This document shows, piece by piece, positions 43,301 to 50,746 of a DNA stretch of 63,036 bases. The notes beneath the pieces are model-generated. The model was not told the DNA's origin and made no database searches. It saw only the letters and a program-made list of their open reading frames with translations. Origin of the DNA: Akkermansiaceae bacterium (GTDB lineage: Bacteria > Verrucomicrobiota > Verrucomicrobiia > Verrucomicrobiales > Akkermansiaceae); contig JABDMC010000311.1 in assembly GCA_013001695.1 (NCBI GenBank), forward strand, positions 1-63,036. Reading direction: 5' to 3'. The position numbers were made by a program, and so were the translations under genes. Numbering within the stretch: the stretch's first letter is position 1; each line of letters starts with the position of its first letter.

Positions 43301-44854
43301 AGCCGGGTGATTTTCCGCGCCAACCAGGACAGCGCCGCGGTCGATGAACTCTACGCGTGGAAGGCGCAGGCCGTCTGGCAGAGCAGCGGGGGAGATTGGT
43401 CCGCCACGGGAAACTGGTCCGGCGGTCTCGTTCCGGACGCCGCGACGGGGGCCACCATCGCGATCCCGGCGGTGGCGCAACTCGACGGCGGTCCGGTTCC
43501 TGCGGAGGCGGTCTCCCTCCGCCTCGGCGGGGGGTCCGGCCTCTCGGTGCTGCAGTTGAACGACGACGCGAGCCTCTCCCTCACCTTCGGGCTGGAGATG
43601 CTGCCCGGCGGGGTGCTGCGCGGCGACGGCACCGTCACCACCGGTTCCGCGCCGGTCACGATCCCGGCGGGGGCGGAGCTCCGGGCCGGGGAGGGCGAGC
43701 GCCTCACGCTGCAAAGCGGAGCGGTGGACAACGCGGGAAGCATCGAGGCGTCGGGCCGGGCGCCGCTCACCGCGGAGGTGGAGATCTCCGGAGCGGTGAC
43801 CAACGTGGCGGGCAGCGGATTGATATCCGGCAACGACGCCATCCTGCGCATGCCGGCGGGCCTGACGAACGAGGGAGCGGTGGCCTTCGGCGGAGGCCTC
43901 AGTGAGGTGCGCGGCGAGATCAGCAACGAGGGGAGCGGAATCATCCTCGTGTCGGCGGGCGGCAGCGCGCTCTTCTGGGACGACGTCAGCAACGGCGCCA
44001 ACATCAACGTGAGCGCCGCGGGCGGGTTGCAGAGCACCGCGGCCTTCTTCGGGGCACTCTCGGGCAACGGGGTTCTCGGCGGCGGGCACGTCTTCATCGA
44101 GGGCGACGCCCGGCCGGGGTTCAGCGCCGGGACCATGGCCTTCGGGGGGGACGTGAGTTACGGGCCGCTGGCGGCGCTCGAGATCGAGATCGGGGGGACC
44201 GACCCCGGCAGCGGCTACGACCGCATGACGGTCGCGGGGCACCTCGAGTTGGGCGGCACCCTGGAGGTCACCTTCATCGACGGCTTCGTGCCGTCCGCGG
44301 GGGATGTCTTCGACGCCTGGGACGCCGCATCGGTGGGGGGAGAATTCCTGGCGCTGCGCCTCCCGGCCCTCCCGGCAGGGCTCTTCTGGCATTCGGCGGA
44401 CGTCAACACCACCGGTGAACTGCGGGTGGGGCTCACTCCCGAGACCTACCCGGGGTTCGAGGCCATCTACGGACTCACCACCCCGCCCGGCGGGGACGAG
44501 GAGGGCGACGGCCTCGCGAACATCTTCGAGTACCTGCGGGCGGGCAACCCGAACGTGCCCGACTTCACGGGCGGGGTGCTGGAATACGTTCACCTCGGCG
44601 CCGAGGACGAACTGTCGTTCGTGGTGGCATCACCCGCCGGGCAGGACGTGGTGGTGGAACTCGAAACCTCCGTCACGCTCGGGGACGACAGCTGGAGCGT
44701 GCTGGCGAGCCGGACCGGCAACGGCCCGTGGTCGGGATCCGTTCCGCCGGTGGTGACCCCGGCCGGCGACGGGCTTGTGACGGTGACGGTCACCAACCCC
44801 CTCGCCGGGGAGACGAAACGATTCTACCGCCTGCACGTGCGTCTCCTGCCCTGA
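40310..44854 (+). CDS. Giant secreted protein with 20 tandem TolB/PD40-type repeats
   Basis: 1514 residues with a signal peptide (MHQRTISAVLSISLLLAAARAPG); the frame is open to 40235 but 40310 begins the signal. From residue 30 to about 1013 are 20 tandem repeats of about 49 residues with consensus KLNGPLVAGGDV....ISPDSSRVVYLADQDTNG.. ELYSVPIAGGTAV, the PD40/TolB beta-propeller type; that makes two or three propellers. Then comes a right-handed beta-helix/autotransporter-passenger-like region (about 1014-1370: GSGLISGNDAILRMPAG, VLGGGHVFIEGDARPG) and a C-terminal module ending ETKRFYRLHVRLLP. No catalytic motif. Likely a surface protein. Confidence 0.75.
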   Translation: MHQRTISAVLSISLLLAAARAPGQTTNPCKLSGPMPVGGRIQEYQQTPDGSHVVYIADHGADGLFELFSAPVAGGTAVKLSQPPNEFWIMQTQPKISPDGNWVVFRATVRANNTLALFSVPVTGGPVVELTGDIPLGGSFPLEYEITPDSSRVIYLVRQAPANTVALYSVPIGGGSSTQINPVGAFGSTASQGFRISPDGSRVVYRARQDTSATELYSVPSTGGASVKLSGPMVAGGNVDFGTVISPDGTRVIYRADQDTNGKFEYYSAPILGGGAVKISGPLIGNGDVRTGALISPDSLWVVYLANAEVSGRVELYSVPIAGGAAVKLNGSLVTGGNVSSFIQISPDSSRVVYLANQDNRFTDELYSVPIAGGTDVKLNGTLSAGGEVSRDFQITPDSSYVVYLADQDDPLAVELYRVPLAGGTPVKLNGPLAAGGFVSVANQFAISADSSRIVYSAQQDARENYEVYSRPLVGGTIVKLNPPVPPGGDLTRPLITPDGATVTYTGDGETEGVREVFSVPIDGGTAVRASNSTAIGGDVETVLVSPDESHAVYLADQDFHEVVELFSVPLAGGTPVKLNGILAGDGDVDPNFAISPDNSRVVYLADQDTGGVGELYSVPLTGGAVVKLNGPLVSSGEVQPEFTFTPDGGRVIYRADEETNGEYELYSVPSAGGAAVKLNPPLVLGGDVLPEIAVTPDSSRVVYRADQNTNGVDELYSVPVAGGPSLKLNGALVAGGDVEPDFQVSPDGSRVVYRADQESNALVELYSVTPGAETRAKLNPALVAGGDVSSFLISPDGETVVYIADQETDGNNELYSVPIGGGSPVKLNDPGVSGELVDSARISPDGSRVVFLATDSPGGTLELFSVAIGGGSVVQLNPPFPAGNGFAPGYKISPDSSRVVFLGDQDTPGQLELYSVAIGGGTAVRLNAVLPAGGDVESDYVITSASTHVVYRADQDTNDVIELYRVPIAGGAPQKLNDPVPAGGNVLPGIATAAVGSRVIFRANQDSAAVDELYAWKAQAVWQSSGGDWSATGNWSGGLVPDAATGATIAIPAVAQLDGGPVPAEAVSLRLGGGSGLSVLQLNDDASLSLTFGLEMLPGGVLRGDGTVTTGSAPVTIPAGAELRAGEGERLTLQSGAVDNAGSIEASGRAPLTAEVEISGAVTNVAGSGLISGNDAILRMPAGLTNEGAVAFGGGLSEVRGEISNEGSGIILVSAGGSALFWDDVSNGANINVSAAGGLQSTAAFFGALSGNGVLGGGHVFIEGDARPGFSAGTMAFGGDVSYGPLAALEIEIGGTDPGSGYDRMTVAGHLELGGTLEVTFIDGFVPSAGDVFDAWDAASVGGEFLALRLPALPAGLFWHSADVNTTGELRVGLTPETYPGFEAIYGLTTPPGGDEEGDGLANIFEYLRAGNPNVPDFTGGVLEYVHLGAEDELSFVVASPAGQDVVVELETSVTLGDDSWSVLASRTGNGPWSGSVPPVVTPAGDGLVTVTVTNPLAGETKRFYRLHVRLLP

Positions 44855-44967
44855 CACCCGCGGGAGAACGCATCCTGCATGGTGGCACGGGGGCGGGCAT
44901 CAGTCCGCCTCGGGATGCGCACGCCCAAGCGCCGCGGTCCTCTTCGGGGCGAGCCCCGTCCGGGCCG

Positions 44968-45927
44968 TCAATCCAGCTCGATTCCCTCCGCGATCACGAC
45001 GTGCTGGAGGGCTTCCTCCATGGTGCGCCGCACGCCGGCGGTGGTGCGGTGCAGGAAGGCATGGAGGCGGGCGTCCTGCGGATTGCGGTCCTCGCACTCG
45101 CGGCTGTACTTCTCGAAGGCGCAGAGCCCCTGGAGGAGGCCGGCGAGATGCTGGGGACACTCGCACTCCACGGTGGTCGAAATCCGCGACAGCCGCCCCA
45201 GCTGGTCCCGCGCGTAGAGCCGTTCCGGGATCGGCGCGGACTCGTCCATCGGGAGCGCCGGCTCGCCGGGTTCGGGCGCGCTCAACTGCACAAGGCACTC
45301 CCGTTGCAACTGCCGGTCGCTCACCGGCGCCCGCAGGAGCGTCAATCCCTCGATGGCGCGCGCCAGGGCGGTGGCGGTCTTGGTTGTCGTGAACCGGTAG
45401 ATCAGGATGCTGCGGACCGTCCCGGCACGCTTCACCAGCTCACGCACGGCCGGGATGGTTTCGGGGAAGAGCGTGTCGGTCTCGATGACGACGAGATCGA
45501 CCGATGGCGGCTCGGGGTCCGCAAGAGCGGCATCAAGATCGTCGTAGCGGACCACGGACGCCGCATCGAAGATGCTGTTCTCGCCCGCCAGTGAAGCGGT
45601 CCCGGCTCCGGCCGCGAGGAGGCGATGTTCCGCGGTGGTGCGGATGCGCTCCGGCGGCTCGGCCGCGCTTTCCTTGGCGAGACGCGCCTCGAGTTGCTTG
45701 CGCGAGAGAGTCGCGATGTTGCTGATGGCATGACCGCGAGCGGTGAGCCGCTTCATCAACACGAGCCGCTCGACGTCCTCCGCGCTGTAACGACGCCGAT
45801 TCGTCTCGGTGCGCTGCGGGACCACCGCCCCGTAGCGCTTCTCCCAGACCCTGATGTTCGGGGCGCTCAGCCCCGTGCGGCGCACCACCGCCCCGATTCC
45901 AAAGCGTTCCCGAGATCTTGCCGACAT
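44968..45927 (-). CDS. MerR family regulator with B12-binding-like C-terminal domain
   Basis: 319 residues. Residues about 10-75 are a MerR winged HTH (FGIGAVVRRTGLSAPNIRVWEKRYG, TNRRRYSAEDVERLVLMKRL). The rest resembles the CarH/LitR layout: helical segment then a Rossmann-like domain (VDLVVIETDTLFPETIPAVREL, VRSILIYRFTTTKTATALARA). The His-containing cobalamin-ligand motif (DxHxxG) and the E-x-H of light-sensing CarH are absent, so B12 binding is doubtful. A pair of 11-bp direct repeats 29-50 bp upstream is the spacing CarH-type proteins use. It is divergent from the small ORF/Dps cluster and probably controls it and itself. Confidence 0.85.
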   Translation of the reverse strand: MSARSRERFGIGAVVRRTGLSAPNIRVWEKRYGAVVPQRTETNRRRYSAEDVERLVLMKRLTARGHAISNIATLSRKQLEARLAKESAAEPPERIRTTAEHRLLAAGAGTASLAGENSIFDAASVVRYDDLDAALADPEPPSVDLVVIETDTLFPETIPAVRELVKRAGTVRSILIYRFTTTKTATALARAIEGLTLLRAPVSDRQLQRECLVQLSAPEPGEPALPMDESAPIPERLYARDQLGRLSRISTTVECECPQHLAGLLQGLCAFEKYSRECEDRNPQDARLHAFLHRTTAGVRRTMEEALQHVVIAEGIELD

Positions 45928-45955
45928 GCTGGGAGCCTAGTGCGAGTCGCGCAAA

Positions 45956-45977
45956 AGTAAACAAAAAATAAACAAAA
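45956..45977 (-). promoter_or_regulatory. 11-bp direct repeats, probable MerR operator
   Basis: On the minus strand TTTTGTTTATT and TTTTGTTTACT follow each other head to tail (11-bp period), and a degenerate third copy (TTTGCGCGACT) follows. They lie in the AT-rich divergent region between the MerR gene and the small-ORF/Dps cluster. Confidence 0.55.
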
Positions 45978-46059
45978 TGCCGATTGTTTGGGTTTTGTTG
46001 CGGAATTTGCTAGGAAATCCCCCAGATGATGTAAACTAGACCGCAACAAAGACCAACCA

Positions 46060-46272
46060 ATGAACATGATCAACCGACTCCCACAGACCACCCGCCTGCT
46101 CCTGAGGCCCCAGACGCGAGAGCGCATGCGGCCCAAGCGTTCGGAACAGGAAAGTTACCTGCAGCTTCTCAGCGCCATTGTCGAGAAGCCCTATGAAGAG
46201 GTGCGACAGCAAGCCGGGGTGGCCGCGCAGACGGCGCCCCGCCCGGAGCGCGAACCGAGGATGGAGCGATGA
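46060..46272 (+). CDS. Small basic hypothetical protein
   Basis: 70 residues, rich in Arg and Glu (MNMINRLPQTTRLLLRPQTR to PRPEREPRMER). No signal peptide or domain. Its stop overlaps the ATG of the next small ORF by four bases (ATGA), so translational coupling is likely. It is the first gene of the plus-strand cluster divergent from MerR. Weak on its own, but supported by the coupled arrangement. Confidence 0.5.
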   Translation: MNMINRLPQTTRLLLRPQTRERMRPKRSEQESYLQLLSAIVEKPYEEVRQQAGVAAQTAPRPEREPRMER

Positions 46273-46454
46273 GCAGCATTATCTTTCTTGGGGTTTCCGG
46301 ACCCATCGTGCTTCTGATCGCCCTCTGCAGGCAAGCGAGGGCCGGACAGTTCAAGCGGGCCCGGAGACTGGCCCCCACGCGACGCCAACCGAAGAAAGCG
46401 GAACGGGCCCGCGTCTTCCGCCCGCAATTCTCACCGCAAACCTACCAATCCTGA
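46269..46454 (+). CDS. Small membrane-anchored hypothetical protein
   Basis: 61 residues. One N-terminal hydrophobic segment (SSIIFLGVSGPIVLLIALC, residues 2-20) is followed by a strongly basic tail (RQARAGQFKRARRLAPTRRQ). It overlaps the previous ORF by ATGA and ends 2 bp before the HTH gene. The composition is like a small inner-membrane peptide with a cytosolic basic tail; function unknown. Confidence 0.5.
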   Translation: MSSIIFLGVSGPIVLLIALCRQARAGQFKRARRLAPTRRQPKKAERARVFRPQFSPQTYQS

Positions 46455-46456
46455 AC

Positions 46457-46753
46457 ATGAACTACACCTTAAACCTGTTTCCCGGGAGAAGGGGATTTCT
46501 CAAGCGCAGCCCGATGTTCGCGGTCCCGCGAGTTTCGGTGGCGAAGCCGTCCGCGATGGTCGCGGGGCGCATCCGCAGGCTGGTCAGCTCAGGGACTCTT
46601 CGCCCGGGCGGCCAGGTGCCATCTCCGGAGCGTCTCTCTGCCATGACCGGAGTGTCCCGTCAGGACTGCCTCGAGGCAGTCAGCCACCTCCTCGAAAAGA
46701 AAGTCGTGCGGCAAGAGGTCGACGGTCAATTGTTCGTCGCGGACGCGGTTTGA
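46457..46753 (+). CDS. GntR-like winged-helix DNA-binding protein
   Basis: 98 residues from ATG at 46457. Residues about 25-90 fit the GntR-type winged helix: VAGRIRRLVSSGTLRPGGQVPSPERLSAMTGVSRQDCLEAVSHLLEKKVV, with the wing VVRQEVDGQLFVA. There is no effector domain, so it may be a stand-alone regulator. It lies in the small-ORF cluster, 63 bp before dps. Confidence 0.7.
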   Translation: MNYTLNLFPGRRGFLKRSPMFAVPRVSVAKPSAMVAGRIRRLVSSGTLRPGGQVPSPERLSAMTGVSRQDCLEAVSHLLEKKVVRQEVDGQLFVADAV

Positions 46754-46816
46754 CCCGCGGCCGGTCGGACAGGGCGGCCAGGACGAGCAATCGAGCAAAT
46801 CTACCCACTCAATAGA

Positions 46817-47311
46817 ATGAACCAGACAATAACCAAGAAAAGCGAGAAAACAGAAGTCCCGGAAAATGCCGGGAGCGAGCAGGTTGTAACCGCCCTCCGA
46901 CAGGTGGTGGCAGATACCTACGCCCTGATGGGTCAGACCCATCTGTGCCACTGGAACGTGAGAGGTCCCGGATTTTTCGCGCTCCACGAGGCCTTTGAGC
47001 AACAATACACCGAGTTGTTTGAGGCCGTCGACGAGATCGCGGAGCGGGTTCGAGCCCTCGGGGCCCTGGCGCCCGGGGGCCTCGGAAACCTTGCCGCCAT
47101 GGCCGGAATGACCGAGCTGAATGAAGATGCCGGTGCGAAAGAGATGGTGCGCCATCTCGCCGCCGTTCACCGCCACACCGTCGCCAATCTGACCAGGGCC
47201 CGTGACCTCGCCGGCGAGGCGGATGACAACGAAAGCGAGGATCTCGTGATTGCGCGCATCCAGGTGCACGAGAAGACGATCTGGATGCTGGAGAGCTTTC
47301 TGGAGGAGTAG
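46817..47311 (+). CDS. dps: Dps family DNA-starvation/ferritin-like protein
   Basis: 164 residues. The Dps signature is clear: THLCHWNVRGPGFFALHEAFEQQYTELFEAVDEIAER (about residues 41-77), which holds the inter-subunit ferroxidase His and Asp/Glu ligands. It forms a 12-mer that binds DNA and stores iron while using up hydrogen peroxide. The 25-residue charged N-terminus could contact DNA. It is the last gene of the MerR-divergent cluster, so control by the MerR regulator or GntR-like protein is likely. Confidence 0.93.
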   Translation: MNQTITKKSEKTEVPENAGSEQVVTALRQVVADTYALMGQTHLCHWNVRGPGFFALHEAFEQQYTELFEAVDEIAERVRALGALAPGGLGNLAAMAGMTELNEDAGAKEMVRHLAAVHRHTVANLTRARDLAGEADDNESEDLVIARIQVHEKTIWMLESFLEE

Positions 47312-47459
47312 CGACAGACCGGTCCCCCGTTTGGTGTGGCGGGGGGCCGGGGAGGAGGTGGGCGATAGCCGGTGCAAGGATAGGGGATCGTGGGGAAGAA
47401 GGGCGGAGAACGAGGAGTGTTCAACAATCGTCTCCCGCAGCCCTTCCCTCGGCGAACAG

Positions 47460-48731
47460 TCACGTGTTCGCTTCCGGCGGTTCATCCTCGCCGGCCGCGG
47501 AGGCCCGTGAAGGCAGGGCCCAGGCGAGGATGAGGAAGCCCATGGTCCCCGCGAGGCTCGACCCGATGAGGATGCCGAGGCGTTCGCTGCCATCGTAGGC
47601 GAGGCCGCCGCCTTCGAAGGCGAGCGAGCCGATGAAGAGGCTCATGGTGAATCCGACCCCGCAGAGGAGGGAAACCCCGGCGAGGGCGCGCCAGTTCATG
47701 CCGGGGGGAAGGCCGGTCCAGCCGAACGCCACGCCAAGGGAGGCCATGAGGAAGACGCCGATGAACTTGCCGGCCACAAGCCCGAGGATGATGCCGAGCG
47801 GGACGGGGCTGAGGATGGACTCCGGCGAGAAGCCTTGCAGCGGCACCCCGGCGTTGGCGAGGGCGAAGACCGGCAGGATGACGAAGGCCACCGTGCCGTG
47901 CAGGCGGTGCTCGAGGGACTTCAACATCGATGGTCCCCCCGGAAGGGACGGGCGCAGCGGGATGAAGAAGGCGAGGGTCACCCCCGCGAGGGTGGCATGA
48001 ACGCCGGACTTCAGGACCGCAACCCACAGAACAAAGCCGGTGAGCAGGTAGGCGGGCAGGCTCGAGACTCCGCGGCGGTTCAGCACGAAGAGCACCACGA
48101 GGGCGGCCGCCGCCACCACCAGGGAGGCCAGGGAAACCTGCGCCGTGTAGAAGATGGCGATGATGAGGATCGCCCCGATGTCATCCATGATGGCCAGCGA
48201 GACGAGGAAGACCTTCAGCGAGATGGGCACGCGCGACCCGAGGAGGGAGAGAATCCCGAGGGCGAAGGCGATGTCGGTGGCGGCCGGGATGGCCCACCCC
48301 TGCATGGCCACCGGGTCGCCCCAGTTCATGGCGGCATAGATCCCGGCGGGCACCGCCATCCCGCCGATCGCCCCGAGGCCCGGGAGCACGAGCCGCTCCG
48401 GCCGGGACAGCTCGCCCTCCAGCAACTCCCGCTTCAACTCCAGCCCGATGAGAAAGAAGAAGACCGCCATGAGGCCGTCGTTGATCCACAGGAGGAGCGG
48501 CTTTTCGAGGTTCAGGGCCCCGGCGCGGAACTGCAACGGGATCTCCAGCAGCGCGTCGTAGAGCCCCCGCGCCGGGGTGTTGGCGAGGATCATCGCGGCC
48601 ACGGTGGCCACGATGAGGAGGATCCCGCCGGCCGCTTCCAGGCGGAGGAAGCGGCGCAAGGCGGCGCCCGCGTCAGGCAGGCGCCGCCCACTCGACGGGG
48701 ACGGGGGAGGGCTGAGGAGCGTGCTGTTCAT
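47460..48731 (-). CDS. nhaA: NhaA-type Na+/H+ antiporter
   Basis: 423 residues with about twelve membrane helices, slightly longer than E. coli NhaA. Key motifs are in place: WINDGLMAVFFFLIGLELKRE near 83, WAIPAATDIAFALGILSLLG near 152 (includes the TDxA segment), VFLVSLAIMDDIGAILIIAIFY with the functional Asp-Asp pair near 179. It exchanges cytosolic sodium for protons and sets pH/sodium balance. The following region has an eRF1-like gene just upstream on the same strand (48751), so the two may be co-transcribed. Confidence 0.93.
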   Translation of the reverse strand: MNSTLLSPPPSPSSGRRLPDAGAALRRFLRLEAAGGILLIVATVAAMILANTPARGLYDALLEIPLQFRAGALNLEKPLLLWINDGLMAVFFFLIGLELKRELLEGELSRPERLVLPGLGAIGGMAVPAGIYAAMNWGDPVAMQGWAIPAATDIAFALGILSLLGSRVPISLKVFLVSLAIMDDIGAILIIAIFYTAQVSLASLVVAAAALVVLFVLNRRGVSSLPAYLLTGFVLWVAVLKSGVHATLAGVTLAFFIPLRPSLPGGPSMLKSLEHRLHGTVAFVILPVFALANAGVPLQGFSPESILSPVPLGIILGLVAGKFIGVFLMASLGVAFGWTGLPPGMNWRALAGVSLLCGVGFTMSLFIGSLAFEGGGLAYDGSERLGILIGSSLAGTMGFLILAWALPSRASAAGEDEPPEANT

Positions 48732-48750
48732 GGTCAGGACTTCGGGACAC

Positions 48751-49809
48751 TCAGCCAGCCAGCGGCAAGACCGCGGCGGGCTTGGCGGGCAGGTAGCGCA
48801 GCAGGCAGCCTGCGCCGCCGTTGCGCTCCAGCAAACTGCTGTCCCGCACCGTCTCGATCGGCAGGTCCTGCTGGGCGGCGAGCCGCACCAGGCGCTCGCG
48901 CTCCGGGGCGGGGAGATCCGTCGAAAGGATCAACTGGTCCGCCTGGTGGGCCTCGATGGCGCGCAGCGTCGCCTCGAAGCCGACCACCGCGAGCCCGCCG
49001 GAGCGCACCGCGGAGTCGAGGCGGCGCACCGCGTCATGACTCTCCCGGTGCTCCTCGCCGAGGAAGACCGCGATGGACTCCTCGACGACCTCCGGGATGG
49101 TGCCGGCATGCACTCCGGTCCGCAGCTCCCCGGCCACCCGGGCCGCGAGGTGCTTCGGAAGCTGGTCGCGCAGGCGGTTCACGAAGCGCGGCTCACCGGC
49201 GAGGATGAGGGCGTTGTGGCCGCGCTTCGCCATGAGGCGCTCGATGACCGCCACCTTCTCCTTCACGAACTTCTCGTCGCGGTCCCGGCGGTGGTTCTGG
49301 TAATGCTCCCGGGTCCACTCGCGCCCGAGGCGCTCCCGCAGGCCGGGACGCTCCGCGAGCAGGGCCTCGGAGACCTCCCCGAGGTTGATCTCGAAGATGC
49401 GGGCCGATTCGGATGTCGTCACCACCAGCACGAAGCGGTGGAAGCGGTCCTTCAGCTCCACCAGCGGGAAGATCACCGGCAGGCTCCCGGCGTGAAACTG
49501 CGTCTCGACCGGGGCCGCGAGCGGCAGCGGCAGGACCATCGGGTAGTCGCCCCAGCGGCAAAAGACCGCCAGGCTCCGCCCCGGGCCGGCGCCGTCCAGC
49601 GCCGTCATCACCTCCGCCAGCGCATCGTCAAAATCCCGCAGCTGATCGCCCCGGAAACTGTGCCGCGCCAGCGCCGCCCATGCCTTCAGCTCCGCCTGGC
49701 GCTCGTGGCGGGGCCCGTCCAGGTCAAAATACGCGCTAATCACCGGCGAGTCCGTCTCCGGAAGCGCCGCCAGCGCGATGACATGCTTTCTCAGGTCCAA
49801 TTGCTTCAT
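48751..49809 (-). CDS. Bacterial archaeo-eukaryotic release-factor (baeRF)-like protein
   Basis: 352 residues with a three-part layout like eRF1/Pelota: an N-terminal alpha/beta domain (SPVISAYFDLDGPRHERQ), a middle RNase-H-like domain (RFHRFVLVVTTSESARIFEINLGEV and GHNALILAGEPRFVNRL) and a C-terminal L7Ae-like domain (ADQLILSTDLPAPERERLVRLAAQQDLPIETV). The GGQ motif of true release factors is absent. Such baeRF proteins are thought to act on ribosomes, perhaps in hibernation or rescue. Divergent from a small winged-helix regulator with a palindromic site between them. Confidence 0.75.
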   Translation of the reverse strand: MKQLDLRKHVIALAALPETDSPVISAYFDLDGPRHERQAELKAWAALARHSFRGDQLRDFDDALAEVMTALDGAGPGRSLAVFCRWGDYPMVLPLPLAAPVETQFHAGSLPVIFPLVELKDRFHRFVLVVTTSESARIFEINLGEVSEALLAERPGLRERLGREWTREHYQNHRRDRDEKFVKEKVAVIERLMAKRGHNALILAGEPRFVNRLRDQLPKHLAARVAGELRTGVHAGTIPEVVEESIAVFLGEEHRESHDAVRRLDSAVRSGGLAVVGFEATLRAIEAHQADQLILSTDLPAPERERLVRLAAQQDLPIETVRDSSLLERNGGAGCLLRYLPAKPAAVLPLAG

Positions 49810-49857
49810 TTTTTCACTGCCCCCGGGGTCTCTTTTCTCTTGATTGCTCCGAGGGAC

Positions 49858-49887
49858 GCCTCAATATACACGAATAATAATTGAGGC
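49858..49887. promoter_or_regulatory. Palindrome in the baeRF/winged-helix divergent promoter
   Basis: GCCTCAAT (49858-49865) and ATTGAGGC (49880-49887) form a perfect inverted repeat with 22-bp centre spacing, in AT-rich sequence 27 bp upstream of the regulator's start. A good candidate operator for the winged-helix protein at 49914. Confidence 0.5.
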
Positions 49888-49913
49888 AAACAAAAACCTG
49901 AAAAAAATGTCGT

Positions 49914-50210
49914 ATGAAGGGATCGCCTGACTCGAAATGGACCTTTTTGACCAATCACACCCACGTGATGGTGGTCCTCGACCGCAATCCCGCGGCCCGG
50001 ATCCGGGACATCGCGCTGGAGGTGGGGATCACCGAGCGGGCGGTGCAACGCATCCTCTCGGATCTCGCCGGGGACGGCTACCTGCGGGTCCGCAAGCGCG
50101 GACGGCGCAACGAATACACCATCGCGCGCCGCCAGCGCCTCCGGCATCCGCTCGAATCGAAGGTGTGCATCGGGGACGTCCTTGATCTCGCCTCGGAGCA
50201 GGTGGAGTGA
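49914..50210 (+). CDS. Small winged-helix (MarR/ArsR-like) regulator
   Basis: 98 residues. The HTH is DRNPAARIRDIALEVGITERAVQRILSDLAGDGYLRVRK, followed by the basic wing RKRGRRNEYTIARRQRLRHPL. No effector-binding extension. It is divergent from the baeRF/NhaA pair; the palindrome 27 bp upstream suggests autoregulation. Start at the ATG of AATGTCGTATGAAGG; upstream sequence is A/T-rich and promoter-like. Confidence 0.8.
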   Translation: MKGSPDSKWTFLTNHTHVMVVLDRNPAARIRDIALEVGITERAVQRILSDLAGDGYLRVRKRGRRNEYTIARRQRLRHPLESKVCIGDVLDLASEQVE

Positions 50211-50291
50211 CGCCGCCCCGTTCTCCGCCACCGGCGGCCCCTGATCTTTCCTTGTGGCGCGGGAAGGCCCCTTCTATGAAGAGCCCGTCGC

Positions 50292-50717
50292 ATGATGTCC
50301 CCCACTTCGGTCTTCGAGGCCCTGCAACTGGCGATCTGCCCGGTGATTCTCATCTCGGCCTACGGGCTGCTTCTGCTCAGCCTCACGAACCGGCTCGGGC
50401 GCGCGATCGACCGGGCCCGTCTCCTGCTGCGTGACGAGAACCTCCACAGCGACCTGCAGGTGATGATCCTGATGCGGCGGGCCCGCTGGATCCGCCTCTC
50501 GATCCTGTTCATCGTGGTGGCGATCGTCTCGGCGGCGTCCCTCGTGCTCGTCCTCTTCACCTCCGTTTTCCTCCAGATTGACGCGAAACTGATCGTGTGG
50601 GCCCTCTTTGCGGCCAGCTTGTTCAGCCTCGTCGTGGCCCTGAGCTACTTCATCAGCGAGGTCTTCTACTCGCTGAGCGCCCTCGAGGCCGAGTTCGACC
50701 GGAGCGCCATGGACTGA
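50292..50717 (+). CDS. DUF2721 family membrane protein
   Basis: 141 residues. Three predicted membrane segments: ICPVILISAYGLLLLSL near 15, LSILFIVVAIVSAASLVLVLF near 70 and ALFAASLFSLVVALSYFI near 103. The cytosolic loop TNRLGRAIDRARLL after the first segment is diagnostic of DUF2721. Function unknown. It follows the winged-helix gene by 81 bp in the same direction. Confidence 0.85.
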   Translation: MMSPTSVFEALQLAICPVILISAYGLLLLSLTNRLGRAIDRARLLLRDENLHSDLQVMILMRRARWIRLSILFIVVAIVSAASLVLVLFTSVFLQIDAKLIVWALFAASLFSLVVALSYFISEVFYSLSALEAEFDRSAMD

Positions 50718-50746
50718 CCACCGGGGGGCCGCGCCCCGGGAGCGGT

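Noticed and set aside
40398-43360. Regular ~147-bp periodicity that could look like a CRISPR or satellite array
   Set aside because: The repeats are coding, diverged at DNA level and keep a protein consensus; there are no constant repeats with unique spacers.
40346-44593. A 1415-codon open frame on the minus strand opposite the 20-repeat protein
   Set aside because: The translated sequence is Arg/His/Gly-rich with no signal, domain or start context; it is the antisense shadow of a high-GC repetitive gene.
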